Positions 53,731 to 63,900 of a stretch of 64,000 nt of DNA are shown in pieces. Position 1 is the first letter of the stretch. Each line of letters starts with the position of its first letter. The notes below the pieces were generated by a model. It made no database searches. It saw only the letters and a program-made list of their open reading frames with translations, and was not told where the DNA came from. Position numbers and translations under genes: made by a program. This DNA is from an uncultured Winogradskyella sp. (GTDB taxonomy: Bacteria; Bacteroidota; Bacteroidia; Flavobacteriales; Flavobacteriaceae): the NCBI GenBank assembly GCA_913055905.1, contig CAJXLB010000003.1, positions 62,001 to 126,000 of the forward strand, given 5' to 3'.

Positions 53731-55077
53731 ATGAAACTTTTTTTCTCCCTCGTGATGTTGGCATGTTTTGGTGTCGCGTCTTCCCAAACCGATACAAAAC
53801 TTTATGATATTATTGATGCTGTTTCTGAGGAACGCCTTAGAAAAGATGTTAAAACCCTTGCTGATTTTGGTACAAGACATACACTTAGCGACACAGTTTC
53901 AGAAACAAGAGGGATTGGTGCTGCAAGACGCTGGATAAAAAAAGAATTTGATAACATTTCTTCCCAATGCAACAATTGTCTTGAAGTCTTCTACCAAAAT
54001 AATTTTTACGAAAAAGGAACTAATCAGCGCATTATAAAAGACGTTAATATCGTAAACGTTGTTGCTATTCAACGCGGGACAAAATATCCAAACCGCTTTG
54101 TTATAATGAGTGGTGATATAGACTCAAGAGTTTCCGACCCAACAGATTTTACCTCAGACTCCCCTGGAGCCAATGATAATGCCACAGGAATGGCAGGTGC
54201 TATTGAAGCTGCTCGCGTCCTTTCAAAATATAAATTTGAAAACAGTATTATCTACGTTGGACTATCTGGAGAAGAACAAGGATTATTTGGTGGACAAGGT
54301 CTGGCCAAATACGCCAAAGACAATAATTGGGATATCATCGGCGTACTCAACAACGATATGATTGGTAACATCGAAGGTGTTGATGGCGTCATAGATAATA
54401 GAACCTTTAGGATTTTCTCCGAACCCATCACTACAGATGTTACGGACCCAAATGTTTTGGCAAGGCAGGCAAGAGCAAGACGCTTTTATGGTGGTGAAGT
54501 TGATGGCACTTCTAGGCAATTAGCGCGATATGTCTACAAAACTACTAAAACCTATATGCCCGAAATGAACCCTATGATGGTCTATCGTCTAGACCGCTTT
54601 GGACGTGGAGGACATCATAGACCTTTTAATGACTTGGGGTTTGCAGGGATAAGAATAATGGAAGCCCATGAAAATTACACCCAACAACATCAAGACATAA
54701 GGACCGAAAATGGCATCGCTTATGGTGATACTTTTGAGCACGTCAACTTTCCATACTGTAAAAAATTGACTGCTGTTAATGCCATTACGCTTGCAAGCTT
54801 AGCCTCTGCGCCACCAGCACCAGAAGATGTTAGTATTGGTGGTATCGTTGAACCCTCTGCAAAACTAAAATGGAGCAAGGTAGAAGGTGCTAAAGGCTAT
54901 AAAATTTATTGGAGAGCAACGACATCACCAACCTGGGACCATAGTAGATACGTAGGAGATATAACTGAATTTACGCTAGAAGGAATTGTAATCGATAACT
55001 TCTTTTTTGGGGTAGCTGCAGTAGGTGAAAATGGACACGAAAGTCTAGTCGTTTTCCCTAACCGTATCATGAGATAA
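53731..55077 (+). CDS. Exported M28-family zinc metallopeptidase
   Basis: A 448-residue exported protein. ATG 53731 gives a clean signal peptide (MKLFFSLVMLACFGVASSQ); an upstream TTG at 53644 would add 29 unlikely residues, and a -7 box lies in that stretch. The peptidase motifs are SPGANDNATGMAGAIE (metal Asp), YVGLSGEEQGLFGG (catalytic Glu/metal) and VLNNDMIG (metal Asp). The C-terminal ~90 residues form a fibronectin-III-like domain (KLKWSKVEGAKGYKIYW). The M1 peptidase gene follows after 4 bp, so they form an operon for extracellular peptide breakdown. Confidence 0.92.
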   Translation: MKLFFSLVMLACFGVASSQTDTKLYDIIDAVSEERLRKDVKTLADFGTRHTLSDTVSETRGIGAARRWIKKEFDNISSQCNNCLEVFYQNNFYEKGTNQRIIKDVNIVNVVAIQRGTKYPNRFVIMSGDIDSRVSDPTDFTSDSPGANDNATGMAGAIEAARVLSKYKFENSIIYVGLSGEEQGLFGGQGLAKYAKDNNWDIIGVLNNDMIGNIEGVDGVIDNRTFRIFSEPITTDVTDPNVLARQARARRFYGGEVDGTSRQLARYVYKTTKTYMPEMNPMMVYRLDRFGRGGHHRPFNDLGFAGIRIMEAHENYTQQHQDIRTENGIAYGDTFEHVNFPYCKKLTAVNAITLASLASAPPAPEDVSIGGIVEPSAKLKWSKVEGAKGYKIYWRATTSPTWDHSRYVGDITEFTLEGIVIDNFFFGVAAVGENGHESLVVFPNRIMR

Positions 55078-55081
55078 ATGT

Positions 55082-56716
55082 ATGAAGGTTCAGTTAATCA
55101 TCATTTTAGCTTTATTCACTTTAGGGCCTTGTGCGGCTCAGACCGTAACATCAACCAAAGTCAAATTCAACAGGCAAGACACGCTTAGAGGGAGCATAAC
55201 GCCAGAACGCGCTTGGTGGGATTTAACATATTACCATCTCGACATTGAGGTGAAACCAGACGAAAAATTCATCTTCGGAAAAAACACGATCCAATACCAA
55301 GTATTAGAACCTTACCAAATACTTCAGGTTGATCTACAAAATCCTATGACTATAAAAAAGGTAATGCAAAATGGAACGGCCTTGGATTTTAAAACAGAAG
55401 GGAATGCCCATTTTATTACCTTAAAAGAGAACCAAAGAATCGGCGAAATTAATACAATCGAAGTATACTACGAAGGTTATCCTCGCGAAGCAAAACGCGC
55501 TCCTTGGGATGGTGGATTTTCATGGAAAAGGGACGAAAATGGCAAGCATTTCATTGCGACCTCCTGTCAGGGTCTAGGTGCTAGTGTCTGGTGGCCGAAT
55601 AAAGACCATATGTATGATGAAGTGGACAGTATGCTCATTAGTGTAACCATTCCCAAAGGATTGACCAATGTTTCTAATGGCAGACTAAGAAAGCTTGAAG
55701 AATACAATGATAAAGTAACCTCACATTGGTTCGTTTCTAATCCCATAAACAATTATGGGGTAAATATTAACATTGGTGACTACGTTAATTTTTCAGAAGT
55801 GTATGAAGGCGAAAATGGGCCATTGGATATGGACTACTGGGTGCTTTCCTATAATCTTGATAAAGCTAAGGAACACTTTAAAGATGCGCCAAAAATGATG
55901 AAAGCCTTTGAGCATTGGTTTGGACCCTATCCTTTTTATGAAGATAGCTTCAAACTTGTAGAAGTGCCTTACCTCGGCATGGAACACCAAAGCTCTGTCG
56001 CTTATGGAAATCAATATAAAAAAGGATATTTAGGAAATGATTTATCCAGAACGGGATGGGGCTTAAAATTCGATTTTATTATCATACATGAAGCTGGCCA
56101 TGAATGGTTTGCCAATAATATCACCAACAGAGACATTGCCGATATGTGGATACATGAAGGTTTCACAGCCTATTCCGAAAATCTATTCTTAGACTATTAT
56201 TACGGTGAACAAGCTGCGGCCGACTATGTCATAGGAACTCGTGCCAATATTAGAAATAACAAACCCATTATTGGCCAATACAATGTAAACAATGAAGGTT
56301 CGGGAGACATGTACTACAAAGGTGCCAATATGTTGCACACATTAAGGCAGCTCATCGAAGATGACAAAAAATGGCGTGCCATACTTCGTGGTTTAAATGA
56401 AACATTTTATCACCAAACGGTAACTACAAAACAAATTGAAGACTACATAAGCCGCGAAACCAATAAAGATTTATCTACCTTTTTTAACCAATATCTAAGG
56501 GATACACGCATACCTACACTGGAATACAAAATTGAAGAAGGTAAACTATCTTACAGATATGTTGATATTGTAGAAGGTTTTGATATGCCAATTGAAATTG
56601 TGATTGATGGTAAGTCCCAATGGATATTCCCAAATTCATCATGGCAGTCTATGCCTTATTCAGGTTCAACGTTTAAAGTGGACGAGGATTACTATATTTA
56701 TTCCAAGCAATTGTAA
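55082..56716 (+). CDS. Exported M1-family metallopeptidase
   Basis: A 544-residue exported peptidase with a signal peptide ending in GPCAAQ. The zinc site is complete: HEAGH at residues 336-340 and the third ligand E359 in WIHEGFTAYSE. The substrate-binding G-x-M-E-N-type motif appears as LGMEHQSSV. The N-terminal ~240 residues are the usual beta saddle. It would trim N-terminal residues from peptides in the periplasm or outside. The M28 gene lies 4 bp upstream. Confidence 0.95.
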   Translation: MKVQLIIILALFTLGPCAAQTVTSTKVKFNRQDTLRGSITPERAWWDLTYYHLDIEVKPDEKFIFGKNTIQYQVLEPYQILQVDLQNPMTIKKVMQNGTALDFKTEGNAHFITLKENQRIGEINTIEVYYEGYPREAKRAPWDGGFSWKRDENGKHFIATSCQGLGASVWWPNKDHMYDEVDSMLISVTIPKGLTNVSNGRLRKLEEYNDKVTSHWFVSNPINNYGVNINIGDYVNFSEVYEGENGPLDMDYWVLSYNLDKAKEHFKDAPKMMKAFEHWFGPYPFYEDSFKLVEVPYLGMEHQSSVAYGNQYKKGYLGNDLSRTGWGLKFDFIIIHEAGHEWFANNITNRDIADMWIHEGFTAYSENLFLDYYYGEQAAADYVIGTRANIRNNKPIIGQYNVNNEGSGDMYYKGANMLHTLRQLIEDDKKWRAILRGLNETFYHQTVTTKQIEDYISRETNKDLSTFFNQYLRDTRIPTLEYKIEEGKLSYRYVDIVEGFDMPIEIVIDGKSQWIFPNSSWQSMPYSGSTFKVDEDYYIYSKQL

Positions 56717-56721
56717 AAGCA

Positions 56722-57540
56722 TTGAAAATTTCAGAATTACAAGTTAACGGCAGTATAAAATGCTTTCGGTGGTTTGTGCCATATCACAATCAGCGAAATG
56801 TATGTAATCTCTTGAGCTATTTCTTTAAGCATAAACCGATAACAACAGTCATAATTGTTGCGCTTTTATTCAAAGCTCCAATTAATGGCCAGTCCTATGA
56901 TTTAAAACGAATAAATACATCTGAACTTTGGACTGATATGACTTTGAATAAATCCATCGCTGAAAAATGGGAAATAGGCGGTGATTTTGGACTTAGGACG
57001 GCACTTAGTGACACCAAATTCTGGCTATTCTATTTAAGACCAAATGTAAATTACAAACCTGCGCATCATCTTAAATTTACCCTTGGTCTGGGCAGCTTCA
57101 ATGCGTTTAGTGATGAACTCTTTAACAGCTATGAGATAAGAGTTTACCAAGATGCTCTTTTACACTGGCCCAAACTTGGGCTGTTCAACTTTTCGCATCG
57201 TTTACGGTTCGAAGAACGCTTTTTATCATTTAGCGAAGCCTCTATTGATAACGATTTTAGATTTCGAGGACGATACCTTCTTGGTGTTCGTACCGATAGA
57301 TTTAGTTTGGGCGGAGCTCCTAATTGGGCAGTTTTTGGAAGTATAGAACCGTTTTTTAGGCTCAACGGAAAAGATAACTTTGTGGCCAATAATTTCCGCT
57401 GGGATACGGCCTTGTCTTATCAGGCTACCCAACATCTCAGAATAGAACTGCATTATATACTACAATCCTCAGAATTCTTTTTCGACAATAGGCAAACTCT
57501 CGAAAATATTTTCAGAATACGTGTCTTTCAAGACCTTTAA
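56722..57540 (+). CDS. DUF2490-family outer-membrane-like protein, non-ATG start
   Basis: Up to 272 residues. No ATG is available. The frame opens at TTG 56722, 5 bp after the M1 stop, or at TTG 56812, which starts just before a signal-peptide-like segment (ITTVIIVALLFKAPINGQ). The second start gives a more normal signal. The mature part (about 215 residues) has alternating beta segments and ends in aromatic-rich FRIRVFQDL, consistent with a DUF2490 beta-barrel protein. Function unknown. Its stop overlaps the stop of the convergent MoxR-type gene by 4 bp. Confidence 0.78.
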   Translation: MKISELQVNGSIKCFRWFVPYHNQRNVCNLLSYFFKHKPITTVIIVALLFKAPINGQSYDLKRINTSELWTDMTLNKSIAEKWEIGGDFGLRTALSDTKFWLFYLRPNVNYKPAHHLKFTLGLGSFNAFSDELFNSYEIRVYQDALLHWPKLGLFNFSHRLRFEERFLSFSEASIDNDFRFRGRYLLGVRTDRFSLGGAPNWAVFGSIEPFFRLNGKDNFVANNFRWDTALSYQATQHLRIELHYILQSSEFFFDNRQTLENIFRIRVFQDL

Positions 57541-59000
57541 ATCCCTTTGATAAAACTGCCATAGGGATCCTGGAACTTCATACCTTCAGAATAACGATAT
57601 TTACTTAGCTTTTTAAACTGTACAAGTCCCCAAAGGATAAACTCTTTTTCAAAATGAATATCGCGTTCATCAATATCTGGTTGATATTCCTTAACCAATT
57701 CGTCCAATGGTGCGATTTCATCTAATTTGGCTTTGTAGGTGGCATCGTCGTAATCGTCTAATAACTGAAAACCATCATTGTTAAAAAACCAAGAAATAAG
57801 GTCGTCATAAGGTGTTTCTTCATCCTGTTTTTGAAGCTTCTCAATTTTAGGGAAATATTGCGGAAATAGGGTTTTAATGGCATTATCCATTAAGGTCTGC
57901 GCCACAAAATCGGCACCTTCTTGTTCACCTTCATAAACCAATTCCACCTTTCCTGTTATACTTGGAATGACACCGACAAAGTCTGAAAGCCTCACTGTAG
58001 TATCTGCTTCTCCAGCAAGGAGGGCTCGACGCTCGGCTGTACTCAACAGGTTTTCATAGGCCGTAATACTCATGCGCGCACTTACACCACTCTTTACATC
58101 AATGAATTCACTTTCTCTAGCCTCAAAACTTATTTGTTCTAAAAGGTCTTTTGCTAAATCCGGAACGTAAATATGGTCTTTCTGATCTTTACCGGAATTG
58201 GCTTCTTGCGCTGTAATAATGCGAGCTGTTTCTATGGTCTCCGGATAATGCGTTAAAATTTGGGAACCTATTCTATCCTTTAATGGTGTAACTATACTTC
58301 CGCGATTAGTATAGTCCTCTGGATTGGCTGTAAACACAAACTGCATATCCAAAGGCAACCTAAGCTTAAATCCACGAATCTGGATATCCCCTTCTTGCAA
58401 GATATTGAATAAAGCCACCTGTATCCTAGCCTGTAAATCAGGTAATTCATTTATAACAAAAATACAACGATTGGCACGTGGTATCATTCCATAGTGAATG
58501 ACTCTATCATCGGCATAACTCAGTTTTAAATTTGCAGCCTTTATAGGGTCTACATCTCCTATGATATCTGCCACAGTGACATCTGGTGTAGCTAATTTTT
58601 CTGCAAAGCGTTCACTTCTATGTAACCAAGCAATTGGCGTTTTGTCTCCTTTCTCTTTGATAAGCTCTAAGGCATAACGCGATATAGGGTTAAACGGATC
58701 ATCATTTATTTCTGAACCTTCAACATACGGCACGTATTCATCTAATAAATTTACCATCATTCGGGCCAAGCGTGTTTTTGCCTGTCCTCTCAATCCTAAT
58801 AAATTAATATTATGGCGTGATAGTATAGCTCTCTCCAATTCAGGGATTACAGTATGTTGGTATCCATGTATGCCTTCGAAAGAATTGACCTTGTTTTTTA
58901 TATTTCCAATCAAGTTATCTCGTAACTCATCTTTAATACTTTTACTTTGATAACCTGACTTTTTTAATTCGCCTAGTGTATTAATACTATTCATTTCCAT
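57537..59000 (-). CDS. MoxR/magnesium-chelatase-type AAA+ ATPase
   Basis: A 487-residue AAA+ ATPase. The P-loop is GLRGQAKTRL (about residues 93-102) and Walker B is IFVINELPDL, followed by the family's NANPEDYTNRG-like sensor region. It resembles subunit I of magnesium chelatase and MoxR proteins, which remodel or insert metal into partner proteins together with a VWA-domain subunit. The VWA gene is directly upstream with a 2-bp gap, so both form a pair. No chlorophyll or cobalamin genes are nearby, so the target is unknown. Confidence 0.9.
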   Translation of the reverse strand: MEMNSINTLGELKKSGYQSKSIKDELRDNLIGNIKNKVNSFEGIHGYQHTVIPELERAILSRHNINLLGLRGQAKTRLARMMVNLLDEYVPYVEGSEINDDPFNPISRYALELIKEKGDKTPIAWLHRSERFAEKLATPDVTVADIIGDVDPIKAANLKLSYADDRVIHYGMIPRANRCIFVINELPDLQARIQVALFNILQEGDIQIRGFKLRLPLDMQFVFTANPEDYTNRGSIVTPLKDRIGSQILTHYPETIETARIITAQEANSGKDQKDHIYVPDLAKDLLEQISFEARESEFIDVKSGVSARMSITAYENLLSTAERRALLAGEADTTVRLSDFVGVIPSITGKVELVYEGEQEGADFVAQTLMDNAIKTLFPQYFPKIEKLQKQDEETPYDDLISWFFNNDGFQLLDDYDDATYKAKLDEIAPLDELVKEYQPDIDERDIHFEKEFILWGLVQFKKLSKYRYSEGMKFQDPYGSFIKGI

Positions 59001-59002
59001 TC

Positions 59003-60145
59003 TTATCCTTTAATTCTTCTTTTTCTATTGTTTTCGTAGTCTTCAAAAATCATTTCACCTAATCCTTTTAATCCTGTATAGAAGGCTTTACCTCTATTTG
59101 CTTTGGTAAACTCCCTAATAAACCGCATTAGATAAGGGTCCTCTGCAATCATAAACGTTGTAATAGGTATGTGCAATCGTCTAGCCTGCTGTGCCATGGC
59201 ATAGCATTTATTGGTAATGAACGGGTCTAGACCATTACTATTCTTGTAATATTGACCATCTGGCATGCGCAAACAGCTGGGTTTACCATCCGTAATCATG
59301 AATATTTGCTTATTGGTGTTTCGTTTGCGACGCAACATGTCCATTGCCAATTGTAGTCCTGCCACTGTATTGGTATGATAAGGGCCTACCTTGAGATAAG
59401 GCAAATCCTTTATCTTGATGGGCCAAGCATCATTACCAAAAACTAAAATATCCAAGGTATCTTTAGGATAGCGCGTCATAATCAATTCAGATAAAGCCAT
59501 GGCCACTTTCTTGGCAGGCGTGATACGATCTTCTCCATATAGAATCATACTGTGACTTATGTCTATCATAAGTACAGTACTCATTTGACTTTTATGAAGC
59601 GTTTCTTCAACAACCAAGTCATCTTCGGTGAGATTAAAATCCCCTACACCATGATTGATTTGTGCGTTTCTCAAGCTTTCCGTCATTGAAACTTTTTCCA
59701 AAGCATCCCCAAAATGATAACTTCTAAACTCTCCTGTATGCTCATCGCCTATCCCAACACCCTTACTCCTGTGGTTGCCAGCACCGCTGCGCTTTATTTT
59801 GCCAAAGATTTGTTCAAGTGCCTGTTTTCTAATGGCACGCTCTGTCTTTTCTGTAATTGTTAAACGTCCCTTACCGTCACCTTGTCCATCAACATTAGGG
59901 TCAAGCTCTTCCCGAATGTAACCCTTGTTTTTAAGATCTTCAATAAAGTCATCAATGGTGTAATCTGGCGTTGTCAGATTGTATTCTTGGTCGAGTTGTT
60001 TCAACCACTCAATGGCCTCATCAAAATCACCTGACGTATACGTAATGAGTTCCTTGAAGATTTCAAACAGTTTTTCAAAAGGCGATTGGTCCGGTGCCTC
60101 GTATGATGTAAATACAAAACCTGATTTTCTCTTTTCCTGTTTCAT
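59003..60145 (-). CDS. VWA-domain protein paired with the MoxR-type ATPase
   Basis: A 380-residue protein. The C-terminal half is a von Willebrand A domain with the metal-ion site D-x-S-x-S (MIDISHSMILYGE), then T in HTNTVAGL and D in MITDGKP. The N-terminal ~150 residues are charged helices. It lies 2 bp upstream of the AAA+ ATPase, matching the ChlD-ChlI and MoxR-VWA arrangements, where the VWA subunit binds the substrate. The protein has no signal peptide and is cytoplasmic. Confidence 0.92.
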   Translation of the reverse strand: MKQEKRKSGFVFTSYEAPDQSPFEKLFEIFKELITYTSGDFDEAIEWLKQLDQEYNLTTPDYTIDDFIEDLKNKGYIREELDPNVDGQGDGKGRLTITEKTERAIRKQALEQIFGKIKRSGAGNHRSKGVGIGDEHTGEFRSYHFGDALEKVSMTESLRNAQINHGVGDFNLTEDDLVVEETLHKSQMSTVLMIDISHSMILYGEDRITPAKKVAMALSELIMTRYPKDTLDILVFGNDAWPIKIKDLPYLKVGPYHTNTVAGLQLAMDMLRRKRNTNKQIFMITDGKPSCLRMPDGQYYKNSNGLDPFITNKCYAMAQQARRLHIPITTFMIAEDPYLMRFIREFTKANRGKAFYTGLKGLGEMIFEDYENNRKRRIKG

Positions 60146-60236
60146 TGCAGTACTAAAATAATGCTTTTAAAGCTGCGATTCATAGCAATTCTTGTTTCTA
60201 ACATTTTATTAACTTTACCTAAGAAATTTATATCCC

Positions 60237-60836
60237 ATGGCAGAGAACGAGGAAACCGAACAACCCAAACCTAAACGCAAAATAGATTGGAACACCGAAA
60301 AGATTATGAGTTCATCTGCGCTTTTTATTAGCGTTATTTCCTTAATTGCCTTATTATATCAATCCTACTTAGCAAGGGAAGAAAACAAACTCATTCAAAT
60401 GCAGCAAAGTGCCTCGGTTTTGCCTCACCTAAATCAGTGGTATAGCGACTATAATAACTTATTTACATTCGTGGTAGGCAATAAAGGGGTTGGACCTGCT
60501 TTTATTGAAGATGTAGATATCACTTTAGAGGATACCTACGAGTTCAACAATACGAACGATTTGTTCCATCATATTTTTAGCACAACTAAAGCATTAGACA
60601 CCATACCCTATATTACAAGTACGCTAATAGAAGGGTTTGTATTGCCAGCCAATGAGAAAATTGATATCCTTGAAGTTAGAGGATCAAACAATATAAAAGT
60701 CCTAAAAGAGGTCCTTGACACTAAATCTATTGTTTATAAAATAAAATATAGAGATGTCTATGGATCGGAGTGGCTACTTTCCAATGAAAATTATAATAAT
60801 CGTAGCGAGACCATACCTGTTTCAGTCAAAGAATAA
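60237..60836 (+). CDS. Single-pass membrane protein of unknown function
   Basis: A 199-residue protein. An acidic then basic N-terminus (~30 residues) precedes one transmembrane helix (ALFISVISLIALLYQSYLA, residues ~28-46). The rest is a soluble beta-rich domain (TFVVGNKGVGPAFIEDVDITL) of no recognised family. It is divergent from the VWA/MoxR pair with a 91-bp gap. Confidence 0.78.
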   Translation: MAENEETEQPKPKRKIDWNTEKIMSSSALFISVISLIALLYQSYLAREENKLIQMQQSASVLPHLNQWYSDYNNLFTFVVGNKGVGPAFIEDVDITLEDTYEFNNTNDLFHHIFSTTKALDTIPYITSTLIEGFVLPANEKIDILEVRGSNNIKVLKEVLDTKSIVYKIKYRDVYGSEWLLSNENYNNRSETIPVSVKE

Positions 60837-60916
60837 ACGGCACCTTAACATCTCTTTTAGATTTGGCATGTGATATTTCATTATTTTTAGCCATCACTAA
60901 ACTAACCCTGTATAAA

Positions 60917-63900
60917 ATGACACGATTTTTCTCTATGGTTATGCTCTTCTGCATAACACTTCTTTCTGCACAAGACTTTTCAATGGATATGATTAAAAAC
61001 ATGGCTCCGAGAAATATTGGCCCTGCCGGTATGTCTGGACGTGTTACGGCTATTGATGTTGTTTTAAACAACCCAGACGTAATGTACGTTGGCACTGCAT
61101 CGGGCGGTCTATGGAAGTCTACTTCGGGAGGAATTAAATGGGAGCCTATTTTTGATAATGAATTAACGGCATCTATAGGTGCGGTTGAAATACAACAGTC
61201 TAACCCTAGCGTAATTTGGGTCGGAACCGGTGAAGGTAACCCTAGAAACTCATTAAATGGAGGTTACGGCGTTTACAAATCCTTGGATGGAGGAAAAACA
61301 TGGAAATGCATGGGTCTTGAAAAAACAAGACATATCCATAGAATCATCGTAGACCCAACAAATCCAGATGTCGTTTACGTCGGTGCCATAGGGTCGCCGT
61401 GGGGCGAGCACCCAGAGCGTGGTGTTTTCAAAACCACTGACGGTGGAGAAACCTGGAATAAAATACTATTTGCAAATAATAAAACAGGTGTTGCAGATAT
61501 GGTGATGGACCCAACCAATCCTAATAAACTAATTGTGGCTATGTGGGAACATAAACGCGAGCCTTGGTTTTTTAATTCGGGCGGTGAAGGTTCTGGTTTG
61601 CACATGACACACGATGGCGGTAAAACATGGAAAAAACTTACCGATGAAGACGGTTTACCAAAAGGGGATTTAGGACGAATAGGAATCGCCATTGCTGCTG
61701 GAAAACCCAATATCGTATATGCCTTAATAGAAGCTAAAAAAAATGCCCTTTATAAAAGTGAAGACGGTGGCTTCAATTGGAAAAAGATTAATGACAAGAG
61801 TGACATTGGTAATAGACCGTTTTATTATTCTGAAATCTACGTCGATCCCCAAAATGAAAATCGCGTGTATTCTGTATTTACCTATGTAAATGTTTCCGAA
61901 GATGGTGGTAAGAATTTTGATGGCTTAATGCCTGCTTACGGTGTGAGCAATGGTGTTCATCCAGACCATCATGCATGGTGGATACATCCAGAAGATGGAA
62001 GCTTTATGATAGACGGTAACGACGGTGGTATGAATATTACACGAGATGGTGGTAAAACATGGCGTTTTATAGGTAACATTCCCGTGGCACAGTTCTATCA
62101 TATCGCAGTTGATAATGAAATCCCTTACAATGTCTATGGTGGTATGCAGGATAATGGGTCATGGCGAGGGCCGGCTTATGTTTGGAAATATCAAGGAATT
62201 AGGAACAGCTATTGGCAGGAGATTAGTTTTGGCGACGGCTTCGACGTTGTACCAGATAGAGACGATTCGCGTTATGGCTGGTCCATGAGCCAACAAGGCT
62301 ATGTAAGTCGTTATGATTGGAAAACAGGAAACAATTATAGCGTTAGACCAACGCATCCAGACCCTGATGTGCAATTGCGCTTTAATTGGAACTCGGCCAT
62401 TAATATCGATCCTTTTGACAATAGCACCATTTATTTTGGAAGTCAATTTGTTCATAAATCCACAGACAAAGGTGAAACGTGGACCGTTATTTCTCCCGAT
62501 CTTACGACTAACGACCCAGAGAAACAAAAACAATCAGAAAGTGGCGGACTTACCATGGATGCCACAGGTGCTGAAAACCACACCACAATTCTAGTAATAG
62601 AACCTTCTCCTGTCGAGAAGGATATGCTCTGGGTTGGCACAGATGATGGACGTGTGCATTACACTACCAATGGTGGTGGAGAATGGATTGATGTGTCTAA
62701 AAATCTCAAAGGCTTGCCTGAAGGTAGTTGGATTGCTCAAATAAAGGCTTCAAACAAAAATAAAGGCGAGGCTCTTTTAATTGCCAACGACTACAGACGT
62801 TTTAACTACACACCTTACGCATATAGGACCAAGAACTACGGAAAATCTTGGGAACGAATTGTTGATGAAGACGACGTACAAAGCTATACACTAGCCATAG
62901 TTGAAGATTTAGAAGAGCCCAACCTCATGTTTTTAGGTACCGATGATGGCCTTTACATTTCCATCGATGCGGGAGAAACATGGACCAAATGGACAGAGGG
63001 TTTCCCAACAACTTCCGTTAAGGATTTGGTTATTCATCCTAGAGAACATGATTTGGTAATTGGTACTTTTGGACGTGCCGCTTGGGTGCTGGACGATATC
63101 AGACCTCTCAGGGAAATTGCCAAGAATAAAGCCGTAATGACTTCTAATATTACTTTATTTGAACCGCCTACTGCCTATCAAGCGGCCTATCAGCAACCTA
63201 CAGGAAGCCGTTTTGGAGCTGATGCCATGTACCACGGTGAAAATCGCAGTGGAGGTGCACGATTCACTTATATGTTCAACAAAAAGGATATGCCTAAAAA
63301 AGAAGAAAAGGAAGAAAATGAGGAAGACAAAGAAGACATGGCATCTGAAAAAGCGGAATCTAAAGTAAATTGGGACTCGCTAACCTTGAAGATTTATGAT
63401 GGTGATCGGCTAATTAGAACCCTAAAGCGAAAAGCACCCAAGGATAATGGCCTTCATAAATGGACGTGGTATATGGATGAAAAAGGTGTTGATTATCCTT
63501 CAAGACGAATTCGAGAGCGAAATAGAGAACCTGGAGGCGTAGACGTTAAACCTGGAACGTACAAGGCTGTTTTACATTATGGAGATATGATGTCCGAAAC
63601 CATGGTAAAAGTAGAATCTGATCCAAGGCTAGATGTGTCGCAAAAGAATATCAACGAAGTCTATGCAGCCCTCAAAGGTTTAGAAAAATTGCAACAGACC
63701 TCAGCAGATGCTGTTAAACAACTCATTGAAAGCAAAACGATAGCTGAAAATTACAGCGAACAACTAAGCAAACTCGATAAGGAGAGCTATAAGGACCAAA
63801 TAAAGGCATCAAAAGAAATGGTTAAATCTATTGACAGTATAGTTGACAAATATCTTGGAAAAAGAGACAGACGTCAAGGGATAACTAGAAGTCCAGAAGT

